From an uncultured Ignavibacteriota bacterium (lineage in GTDB: Bacteria; Bacteroidota; Ignavibacteria; Tepidaquicellales; Tepidaquicellaceae), in assembly GCA_903901375.1 (NCBI GenBank), contig CAIUQV010000093.1, positions 1-7,898 on the forward strand: 7,898 nt of DNA. Reading direction: 5' to 3'. Shown piece after piece: positions 1-5,561 of this stretch; position 1 is the first letter of the stretch; each line of letters opens with the position of its first letter. The notes beneath the pieces were generated by a model, which made no database searches, had not been told where the DNA came from, and saw only the letters and a list, made by a program, of their open reading frames with translations. A program made the position numbers and the translations under genes.

Positions 1-1
1 A

Positions 2-55
2 ATAGAACTTGCGGCTATCAAAGAAGATAGACTGCTAATAAAAGACTTGTCATAA
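2..55 (+). CDS. C-terminal tail of an unidentified protein (cut by left edge)
   Basis: An open frame enters from the left edge and ends at TAA 53-55. It encodes 17 visible residues ending in EDRLLIKDLS. The other two plus frames give a less protein-like reading (NRTCGYQRR then stop) or stop at once. The mix of charged and hydrophobic residues looks like the end of a soluble protein. Too little is visible to name a family. It reads in the same direction as pyrD, with about 108 bases between, so it may or may not share a transcript. Confidence 0.5.
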   Translation: MELAAIKEDRLLIKDLS

Positions 56-75
56 ATTTTTATGTGGTGTAAAGT
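47..75 (+). promoter_or_regulatory. Possible sigma-70-like promoter ahead of pyrD
   Basis: TTGTCA (47-52) and TAAAGT (70-75) are separated by 17 bases. They match the TTGACA/TATAAT consensus at 5 of 6 and 4 of 6 positions. The -35 overlaps the stop codon of the upstream gene. Transcription would start near 82 and leave an untranslated leader of about 80 bases. The region is AT-rich, so chance matches are likely, and Bacteroidota-type promoters follow a different consensus. This is only a candidate. Confidence 0.28.
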
Positions 76-163
76 AAATAATTATAAACTTATAGAAAGT
101 GAATCTATAGAGACTTGTATTTTAACATAAAGGAATGACAAAACATAATAAACATAATATTAT

Positions 164-1189
164 TTGATATACAGAATAATAAGGTCGCTAATGTTCAGAA
201 TAAACCCCGAAGTAATTCATAACATTATCTTCGGTGTTCTCCCATGGTTTAAATGGGGGTTTCCTTTACTCAGGCCATTTTATCATTTCCATGAAGTAGC
301 AAATGAATTTTCAGTGATGGGTCTGCATTTCAGGAACAGGCTTGGAGTGGCTGCCGGTCTGGACAAGAACGGAAATATGATTGAGTTCTGGGACGCTGTA
401 GGTTTTTCTCATATTGAAGTAGGAACTGTAACTCCCCTCCCTCAACCGGGAAATCCAAAGCCGAGACTTTTCAGACTGATAAAGGATAAAGGAATAATTA
501 ACAGGATGGGATTTAATAATGTGGGAGCTGAAAAGCTGCGCAAGAGAATCCTAAAGGCAAAGAAGAGAGTAAGGAAAGATTTTGTTATTGGAGTAAATAT
601 CGGTAAGAACAAAACAACACCTCTTGAGAATGCTTTTGACGATTATGCAAAGTGTATTAATGTGCTTTATGATGCAGCCGATTACTTTGTTATTAACATT
701 TCATCTCCAAATACTCCCGGACTGAGAACACTTCAGGGCGACGAACAATTGAATACGCTACTGTTCGAGATTATTATGAAGAGGAATGAGATTGTGAAGA
801 CTAAACAACTTCCGGAAAAATGTATATTCCTTAAGATTGCACCTGACCTTACGGATGAAGAGATTGAGTCGGTTTATAAAACTGCTATGAACTATGGACT
901 GAACGGAATTGTGGCAACTAACACAACTATTACAAGAGATAATCTGCTATCAAAAATAAACGAAGAAGGCGGACTGAGCGGAAAGCCAATAAAGGCATTG
1001 TCTGACAGGGTTTTAAGAAAGCTGAATGAACTTAACGGTAACAATAAAGAATTTGTTCTGATAGGTGTAGGCGGTGTTTTTGATAAATCGGATTATAAAG
1101 ACAAGATGATTCTCGGTGCAGACCTTGTTCAGGTATACACAGGAATGATATACGAAGGTTTTGGAATAACGAATAAAATACTGAAATAA
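164..1189 (+). CDS. pyrD: Dihydroorotate dehydrogenase (quinone), class 2
   Basis: Oxidises dihydroorotate to orotate in de novo pyrimidine synthesis, passing electrons through FMN to membrane quinone. The 341-residue product has the full class 2 plan. An N-terminal membrane-associating helix (about 1-45) is followed by AAGLDKNG (63-70), NRMGFNN (113-119), GVNIGKNK (143-150) and NISSPNTPGLR (178-188), whose second serine (S181) is the class 2 catalytic base. Then come KIAPDL (224-229), NTT (253-255), GGLSG (269-273), GVGG (301-304) and QVYTGMIYEG (323-332), the last two in the phosphate-binding part of the FMN site. The start is TTG: residues 1-23 align without gaps to the E. coli PyrD N-terminus ([20 protein letters not shown]), and an in-frame TAA lies at 155-157. 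An ATG at 191 with AAGG at 181-184 is the alternative (332 aa), but it would remove part of the conserved helix. The rhomboid gene follows after 3 bases. Family assignment is very secure; the start is less so. Confidence 0.96.
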   Translation: MIYRIIRSLMFRINPEVIHNIIFGVLPWFKWGFPLLRPFYHFHEVANEFSVMGLHFRNRLGVAAGLDKNGNMIEFWDAVGFSHIEVGTVTPLPQPGNPKPRLFRLIKDKGIINRMGFNNVGAEKLRKRILKAKKRVRKDFVIGVNIGKNKTTPLENAFDDYAKCINVLYDAADYFVINISSPNTPGLRTLQGDEQLNTLLFEIIMKRNEIVKTKQLPEKCIFLKIAPDLTDEEIESVYKTAMNYGLNGIVATNTTITRDNLLSKINEEGGLSGKPIKALSDRVLRKLNELNGNNKEFVLIGVGGVFDKSDYKDKMILGADLVQVYTGMIYEGFGITNKILK

Positions 1190-1192
1190 TAA

Positions 1193-1807
1193 ATGGGTGC
1201 ACCTGTAACTTATACATTACTCTTTGCGAACATAGCAATTTTTATCTGGGCAGAATATTCTAAAGAAGATTATTTTCATAAATTTGCCGAATGGCCTTAT
1301 GAGATAGTCAATCAGCACAAATATTATCAGATGGTGACTTCTGCTTTTCTTCACGCAGGATGGATGCACCTGCTCTTTAATATGTTCACGCTTTTTTCAT
1401 TCGGACCAGTGCTTGAAGGAATGTTTATACATAATTTCGGACAAACAATGGGCAGTCTGTATTTTTTCCTTATCTACTTTATTAGTTTAATGTCAGGTTC
1501 GCTGCTGACAGTAGTCTTCAACTTCAGAAATCCTAACTACTTTGCAGTGGGGGCTTCCGGAGCTGTTTCGGGAATAATATTTTCCTATGTGTTATTTTTT
1601 CCATTCAGTCAGATTGGAGTGTTCTTTATACCGATGCCTGCATTTTTATTTGCATTCATCTATGTTGGGGTTTCTATATTCGGAATAAAGAGCAAGTTTG
1701 GAAACATAGGACACGAGGCACATTTAGGCGGAGCACTGGGAGGAGTGATTGCAACTTTCTTTTTAATAGAGGGGGCTTTCAGGTTCTTCTTATCGCACTT
1801 CGGTTAA
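1193..1807 (+). CDS. Rhomboid family intramembrane serine protease
   Basis: A predicted polytopic inner-membrane protease of 204 residues, the minimal six-helix rhomboid core without a cytoplasmic domain. The catalytic dyad is visible: Ser122 in GASGAVSG (120-127) and His177 in HEAHLGG (174-180). The supporting H54, H59 and N63 lie in HAGWMHLLFNM (54-64), the oxyanion-side motif of the family. Hydrophobic helices fall near 5-20, 57-76, 86-109, 118-138, 145-164 and 176-198. The WR pair usual in the L1 loop is replaced by YQ (45-46), a difference from the classical E. coli GlpG type. The ATG lies 3 bases after the pyrD stop with no clear Shine-Dalgarno, so it is probably cotranscribed with pyrD. 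Its stop TAA shares the TTAA at 1804-1807 with the convergent gene. The substrate cannot be told from sequence. All key residues are present, so it should be active. Confidence 0.93.
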   Translation: MGAPVTYTLLFANIAIFIWAEYSKEDYFHKFAEWPYEIVNQHKYYQMVTSAFLHAGWMHLLFNMFTLFSFGPVLEGMFIHNFGQTMGSLYFFLIYFISLMSGSLLTVVFNFRNPNYFAVGASGAVSGIIFSYVLFFPFSQIGVFFIPMPAFLFAFIYVGVSIFGIKSKFGNIGHEAHLGGALGGVIATFFLIEGAFRFFLSHFG

Positions 1808-2232
1808 TTGTAAGTACGCTTCAGAAATAACCTGTCAACCACTGAATAAAGCACAATCGCCAGCCCAATACCCATTACGTAAAACAAGGTATCTCCCGAC
1901 AACGACAGCCCGAACAAACTGAAAATTTTCTGGCTAAAACTATTAATGTAGTCATACATTGAAGAAAGAAAACCCTGTGTTGATGGATTTTCATTGTCAG
2001 ATCCGCTTCCCAATAAGGCAATAAGCAAAGCAGCTGAGGATACCATCGCACCGATAAATACTACTACAAAGATGTTCAGAGCCCTGAAAGTTTTCCGGTC
2101 TTCCTTCTGGAAAGCTTTTGCGAGTTCTATTTCCTGCATAAGTCTTGCAGTGAAGTCATCTTTAGTTTTTTCGAGCATTGCTGACTTCATGCTTTTATCG
2201 AGAAATTCGTTTATGTGATTTGTTTCGTTCAT
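1804..2232 (-). CDS. Two-TM membrane protein, candidate anti-sigma factor
   Basis: A 142-residue protein with an N-terminal cytosolic-type segment (1-50, charged, with FTARLMQEIE at 27-36), a transmembrane helix (about 52-75), a roughly 40-residue Ser/Asn-rich loop and a second transmembrane helix (about 115-135) ending in a basic tail (RLFLKRTYN). It lies 6 bases downstream of the ECF sigma gene on the same strand, the usual place for a cognate membrane anti-sigma factor. The N-terminal pattern of D-F-T followed by a hydrophobic/acidic helix before a TM resembles small proteins often seen next to sigma genes in Bacteroidota. There is no HxxxCxxC zinc motif, so it is not a ZAS-type anti-sigma. 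The role is inferred from position and topology, not from a recognised domain. The last 4 bases overlap the end of the rhomboid gene on the other strand. Confidence 0.75.
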   Translation of the reverse strand: MNETNHINEFLDKSMKSAMLEKTKDDFTARLMQEIELAKAFQKEDRKTFRALNIFVVVFIGAMVSSAALLIALLGSGSDNENPSTQGFLSSMYDYINSFSQKIFSLFGLSLSGDTLFYVMGIGLAIVLYSVVDRLFLKRTYN

Positions 2233-2238
2233 TTAGTT

Positions 2239-2892
2239 TTAAACTTTTATGTAATCCAACAACTCTTCCTTTTTGAAAGCACGGAAGAGCAATTCTTTTA
2301 ATTTTTCTTTAGCCCTGAATATTCTGTTCTTTACAGTTCCGACCGGTATTTTCAGTATCTGGGAAATCTCCTCATGCGATAAATCATTCAGGAAGAACAT
2401 ATTCAATATAACAGAATACTGCTCGGGTATTGAATTAATATAATCATTAATAATCTTTTTAACTTCACCCTTCTCAATTTCCTTATCGGTTGAATAATCA
2501 TCTGTACTGTAAACAGTGTTATCAATCTTTGACTCATAATTCCGGACAAGTTCATCACCGTCGTTGTGGTTAGCATCATTAATTTCTATTGATGTAACAT
2601 TAAAACTCTTAACATTATACTTTCTGTACAGGTCTATTGCAGAATTATAAACTATCGTATAAAAATAAGTAGAAAACTTCGACTTTGCTTCGTAACTGTT
2701 ATTCATAATCGACTTGTACAGCCTGATAAATGCTTCCTGAAGTGAGTCTTCTGCTTCTTCCCTGTTTTTCAGAATCTTAAGAGTCAGAGAATATGCCCTG
2801 TCTTTATAAGTATCAACAATCTCAGCAAAGAGATTAGTTTCACCTTTTTGAATTCTGCGGATTATGTCAGGACTCACTTCGTTCACAAGCAA
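2239..2892 (-). CDS. ECF-type RNA polymerase sigma factor
   Basis: A 217-residue sigma-70 family regulator that directs RNA polymerase to alternative promoters. Sigma region 2 spans about 22-92. It includes DSLQEAF (49-55), the DxxQExF core-binding motif of region 2.2, and FSTYFYTIVYNSAIDLYRKY (73-92) for promoter melting and -10 recognition. An acidic, Asn/Asp-rich linker follows (about 93-145, longer than in many ECFs). Region 4 is at 153-204, with a helix-turn-helix around LSHEEISQILKIPVGTVKNR (171-190) for the -35 element. There is no ATG before residue 63, so the start must be TTG 2892 (directly after the upstream TAA) or GTG at codon 3 or 6. No Shine-Dalgarno is evident, so translation may depend on coupling to the lipoprotein gene that ends at 2893. 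It sits between a DUF4097-type lipoprotein and a two-TM anti-sigma candidate, so it is probably membrane-controlled. Confidence 0.92.
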   Translation of the reverse strand: MLVNEVSPDIIRRIQKGETNLFAEIVDTYKDRAYSLTLKILKNREEAEDSLQEAFIRLYKSIMNNSYEAKSKFSTYFYTIVYNSAIDLYRKYNVKSFNVTSIEINDANHNDGDELVRNYESKIDNTVYSTDDYSTDKEIEKGEVKKIINDYINSIPEQYSVILNMFFLNDLSHEEISQILKIPVGTVKNRIFRAKEKLKELLFRAFKKEELLDYIKV

Positions 2893-3702
2893 TTAGTTTT
2901 TTTCAATAGTGATTTTTCCGTTAGTAGTTTCAAGTTTAACTGTTGCATCACCTTTTCCAAGAATTCCTTTAAATTCCTTCTTTTCTTCGTCTGTGCTTTC
3001 AAAGTTTACATTCTTACGGGATATTTTTCCGTTAACTGTCTTTGCAGTGAAATTTCCCGAAAACTTTTCACCAACTTCAAGTTTAATATTACCGTTTGTT
3101 GTTTCAAAATCAAGACTCTTTGTAGAGTCAAGTTTTGCAGAAATGCTGCCGTTGGTTAAATCAACTTTCAGCTTTCCATAAACATTATCAATATTAAGGT
3201 TGCCGTTTGTAAGTTCAACTTTAACATCGTTATTAAATTCTTTCAGATTAACCTTTCCGTTAGTACCGTCAACACTTATCTCAATACCTGAAGGGACATA
3301 AATAATATAATCTACGCTTGTTGATTTATGCAAATTAAACTGTATATGAAAAGAATTGTCATATTTGTTCGTAATATCGGCAATCCTTAAAGTAGAACCT
3401 GAAGAATCTATGTCAAGTAATACATCTTTTGTCGGTTGATCAAGTTCTTTCTTGGTAACGTATTTTGTAATTTCAGCTTTAATTGTAATAACGCTATCGT
3501 TATCACTTCTTTTAATAGTAATATCTCCGTTTGGATTCTCAACTTCCATCTTTTTGTAGTTTGAAGCCTTAAGCTTAAACTCTTTTGTATCCATCTTTGC
3601 ATACTTTTTCCTGAACAGACTGCAACCCTGTGACGGAAGAAGCATAGCTGTTGTGATAATCAGTAGTATAATCCAAACTATAAAACTCTTCTTGTTTTCC
3701 AT
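2893..3702 (-). CDS. DUF4097-type beta-repeat lipoprotein (putative adhesin/sensor)
   Basis: A 269-residue exported protein. It has a basic N-terminus (MENKK), a hydrophobic stretch (7-22) and a plausible lipobox SQGC with Cys27 as the lipidated residue. The mature part is rich in short beta-strand repeats built around an NG turn, for example NPNGDITI, GTNGKVNL, LTNGNLNI, LTNGSISA, TTNGNIKL, TVNGKISR and TTNGKITI. The NG pairs lie at residues 58, 148, 166, 184, 203, 224 and 261. The 18-21-residue spacing in the middle suggests a stacked beta-solenoid, as expected for the DUF4097/DUF2807 putative adhesin group. It ends directly against the sigma gene and starts 11 bases after the DUF6249-like gene. 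By context it may be the periplasmic or surface component of the sigma regulatory unit. The ligand is unknown. The start ATG is supported by the signal peptide. Confidence 0.85.
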   Translation of the reverse strand: MENKKSFIVWIILLIITTAMLLPSQGCSLFRKKYAKMDTKEFKLKASNYKKMEVENPNGDITIKRSDNDSVITIKAEITKYVTKKELDQPTKDVLLDIDSSGSTLRIADITNKYDNSFHIQFNLHKSTSVDYIIYVPSGIEISVDGTNGKVNLKEFNNDVKVELTNGNLNIDNVYGKLKVDLTNGSISAKLDSTKSLDFETTNGNIKLEVGEKFSGNFTAKTVNGKISRKNVNFESTDEEKKEFKGILGKGDATVKLETTNGKITIEKN

Positions 3703-3713
3703 AATTGTAAGGT

Positions 3714-4124
3714 TTAATTGTTTGGTAAAGTTGGTTTTGATTCAACGGGTTTATTACCTGCGTTACTGTTTGCGATTAGGAAATACACAACAAATCCGAG
3801 TCCGATGAAAAATATAACCAATCCTGTAGTTACACCATCACTTAAATCATACATTTGTTCCAGTATGTTTGCAGTGAATATTCCTGCTCCAAGGAAAAGG
3901 AATAATATCCCCCATTTTAAAGCACCGAATGCATTGCGAGGTTTTCTTTCCACGTTTGAGAAGTATTTCTTTACTTCTTCAGGTGAGATTCCTTTTTCTA
4001 TCAATCTCATTCTTTCTCTGTGTTTTGTGTAGATAGCCCAGAGAGCTATTATTGCCGGAAACCCGAATATGAACACGAATGCAAATATTGGGACTACAAT
4101 ATTTTCTAAATCTTTGCCTGTCAT
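3714..4124 (-). CDS. DUF6249-like three-TM membrane protein
   Basis: A 136-residue membrane protein with helices at about 9-32, 67-88 and 99-118. Between the first two is a cytosolic-type loop with KHRERMRLIEKG (34-45), the hallmark of the DUF6249-like family (a TM helix followed by HRERM-LIEKG). Just after it is ISPEEVKKYF, resembling a short helical linker. The C-terminal 18 residues are polar and Pro/Asn-rich. No catalytic motif is visible and the biochemical role is unknown. It is the first gene of the sigma operon, preceded by the best Shine-Dalgarno in the window, and the next gene starts 11 bases after its stop. The recurring company of sigma factors and DUF4097-type proteins suggests an envelope-stress or sensory role, which is inference. 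Confidence 0.82.
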   Translation of the reverse strand: MTGKDLENIVVPIFAFVFIFGFPAIIALWAIYTKHRERMRLIEKGISPEEVKKYFSNVERKPRNAFGALKWGILFLFLGAGIFTANILEQMYDLSDGVTTGLVIFFIGLGFVVYFLIANSNAGNKPVESKPTLPNN

Positions 4125-4131
4125 TTTAAAG

Positions 4132-4138
4132 CTCCTTT
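4132..4138 (-). promoter_or_regulatory. Strong ribosome binding site of the sigma operon
   Basis: On the minus strand AAAGGAG lies 7 bases before the ATG at 4124, an almost perfect anti-16S match with good spacing. It fixes the start of the DUF6249-like gene. It stands out because most other genes here have weak or no Shine-Dalgarno sequences. Confidence 0.75.
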
Positions 4139-4146
4139 CGGTTTAA

Positions 4147-4234
4147 CTTGTTTTACCTGTTAAGACGAGGGGGAGGCCGAAAAGGTTTCATTAATTATTA
4201 ATAACAATATCAGCAAGTAAGATGCTTGTTTTAC
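4147..4234 (-). repeat. Spaced direct repeat GTAAAACAAG upstream of the sigma operon
   Basis: The minus-strand decamer GTAAAACAAG occurs at 4234-4225 and again at 4156-4147, 78 bases apart, both in the leader of the sigma operon. The downstream copy ends 22 bases before the first start codon. Two identical 10-mers in about 230 bases are unlikely by chance even in AT-rich DNA, and their place suggests regulator sites or a duplicated promoter element. No consensus is recognised. Between them lies AT-rich sequence that could hold the promoter. Confidence 0.4.
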
Positions 4235-4250
4235 AATCTTATAACTGAAA

Positions 4251-4290
4251 ACCCACCCCCCTGCTTCGCAGTAATCCTCCAAGGAGGGGA
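4251..4290. repeat. C/G-rich REP-like intergenic element
   Basis: A 40-base island of C-runs and G-runs in otherwise AT-rich spacer. On the plus strand it has CCC-A-CCCCCC (4252-4261), a hairpin CTGC-TTC-GCAG (4261-4271), then CCTCC-AA-GGAGG (4276-4287) running into GGGG (4286-4289). The left C-run can pair with the right GGAGGGG and enclose the inner hairpin. The minus strand carries GCGAAGC (4263-4269), a heptamer known to form an unusually stable DNA mini-hairpin. Similar CTCCTTGGAGG plus GGGGTGGGTT pieces are familiar as dispersed repeats in Bacteroidota-type genomes. That recognition is from memory and a genome count would settle it. Confidence 0.5.
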
Positions 4291-4301
4291 ATTACTATAA
4301 T

Positions 4302-4329
4302 AAAAAAGGTCATCTTATGATGACCTTTT
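4302..4329 (-). terminator. Rho-independent terminator of the aminomutase operon
   Basis: A perfect 11-base stem, AAAAGGTCATC (4304-4314) and GATGACCTTTT (4319-4329), closes a TTAT loop (4315-4318; ATAA on the minus strand). Read on the minus strand, the stem runs into six Ts (4307-4302). It begins about 25 bases after the kamA stop codon. In the plus direction only four Ts follow, so the main role is for the minus-strand operon. It separates that operon from the sigma operon. Confidence 0.88.
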
Positions 4330-4353
4330 GTGTATATTATTATAATTTAAAGA

Positions 4354-5514
4354 TTACTGATCGTTAAGAACGGGTATTTTAATGTTCTTTATAAGTTCAG
4401 CCTCAGTAATTGCCGGTTGTTTCTTTCTTCTGTTTTTACGCAGGTATACATTTTTGTCTGTTACCTTCGTAGCATCTTTCGATTCCGGGTATTCGTATAT
4501 ATTATATTTATAGTTGCGAAGTATAATTTTATCATCGTCTCTCGAAAGAACATAATTAGGAAGCATTGGAATCTTTCCTCCGCCACCGGGGGCATCAATC
4601 ACAAACTGCGGTACGGCAAGTCCAGAAATATGACCGCGCAGTTTATCCATTATATCAAGTCCCACACTTAAAGGAGTCCTGAAATGGTTTGCACCCTTTG
4701 TAAGGTCTGCCTGATATATATAATAAGGACGAACTCTCATTGCAAGAAGTCCTTTCATCAGTTCTCTCATTGTCTCAGGATTATCATTAACACCTTTCAT
4801 AAGAACTGCCTGATTACCAACAGGGCATCCGGCATCAACGAGCATACCGCAGGCTTTTTTACTTTCTTCAGTAATTTCCCATGGATGGTTGAAATGAGTG
4901 TTGATATAAATAGGATGATACTTTTTAAGCATGTTAACGAGCTTAGTAGTAATCCTTTGCGGTAAAACGCATGGCATTTTTGTACCAAGACGAATAACCT
5001 GAATGTGTTTTATGGTACGGAGACGCATAAGAATCTTTTCGAGCATAGCATCAGTCAGCATTAACGGGTCACCGCCGGAAAGAATCACGTCGCTGATTTC
5101 CGTATGCTGTTCAAGGTATTTAAAAGCAGATTCAAGAGTACTCATCGAAATTTTATGTGAGTCGCCTACTTTTCTTTTACGGGTGCAGAACCTGCAGTAG
5201 AGTCCGCATTGAGATGTTACGAGAAAAAGAGCTCTGTCAGGATAACGGTGAGTGATGTTAGGCACCGGACTCATATCATCTTCGTTCAATGGGTCTTCAG
5301 GTGCATCAATATCCTCGAGCTCGACTTCGTCTGGAACACACTGACGCCAGATAGGGTCATTTGGTTCTCTGATAAGGGACAGATAGTAAGGGTTTACCCT
5401 TGCCTGAAAAAATTTATCAAGCTTGGATGCAACCTCACGGTCTATTCCGAATTTCTCGACCAGCTGGTCAACAGAATGAACACTGTCGCGAATCATTTGT
5501 TGCCAAAGTTCCAT
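4354..5514 (-). CDS. kamA: L-lysine 2,3-aminomutase (KamA family radical SAM)
   Basis: Predicted to interconvert L-lysine and L-beta-lysine using SAM, a [4Fe-4S] cluster and PLP in the cytoplasm. The 386 residues align along most of the length with the clostridial enzyme (416 aa). C103, C107 and C110 in CGLYCRFC bind the cluster, and SGGDP (146-150) belongs to the SAM site. NTHFNHPWEITEES (205-218) is conserved, and K314 in PGGGGK is the PLP lysine. D270 (YQADLTKG) and D307 (VIDAPGGGGK) match the two aspartates that hold the lysine side-chain amine (D293 and D330 in Clostridium subterminale), favouring lysine over glutamate. The four cysteines that bind structural zinc in the clostridial enzyme are missing: N245 replaces the first, and the tail (about 340-386) is basic and Cys-free. 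AAGGAA at 5526-5521 supports the ATG. It is the last gene of the operon, 47 bases after the GNAT, with a terminator just downstream. Confidence 0.92.
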   Translation of the reverse strand: MELWQQMIRDSVHSVDQLVEKFGIDREVASKLDKFFQARVNPYYLSLIREPNDPIWRQCVPDEVELEDIDAPEDPLNEDDMSPVPNITHRYPDRALFLVTSQCGLYCRFCTRKRKVGDSHKISMSTLESAFKYLEQHTEISDVILSGGDPLMLTDAMLEKILMRLRTIKHIQVIRLGTKMPCVLPQRITTKLVNMLKKYHPIYINTHFNHPWEITEESKKACGMLVDAGCPVGNQAVLMKGVNDNPETMRELMKGLLAMRVRPYYIYQADLTKGANHFRTPLSVGLDIMDKLRGHISGLAVPQFVIDAPGGGGKIPMLPNYVLSRDDDKIILRNYKYNIYEYPESKDATKVTDKNVYLRKNRRKKQPAITEAELIKNIKIPVLNDQ

Positions 5515-5520
5515 AAAGTA

Positions 5521-5526
5521 TTCCTT
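5521..5526 (-). promoter_or_regulatory. Ribosome binding site of kamA
   Basis: AAGGAA on the minus strand lies 6 bases before the ATG at 5514. It supports that start and shows kamA can be translated independently of the GNAT gene 47 bases upstream. Confidence 0.6.
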
Positions 5527-5561
5527 ATATTAGTTATTAAATATTTTAAAACTCATAAACA

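Noticed and set aside
90..110. Small inverted repeat TATAG/CTATA in the pyrD leader
   Set aside because: Only five AT-rich base pairs with a 9-base loop and no T-run. It is expected by chance, and no known pyr attenuator or riboswitch is recognised.
2848..3181. Plus-strand open frames opposite the sigma and lipoprotein genes
   Set aside because: They lie antisense to genes with clear domains, their products are low-complexity Phe/Ser/Val-rich, and they have no ribosome binding site or recognisable motif.
4354..5514. Glutamate 2,3-aminomutase or EF-P-modifying EpmB as the identity of the KamA protein
   Set aside because: Glutamate 2,3-aminomutase has Lys and Asn where this protein has D270 and D307. 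EpmB is shorter, and no epmA or efp gene is nearby. Alignment with clostridial lysine 2,3-aminomutase is much closer.
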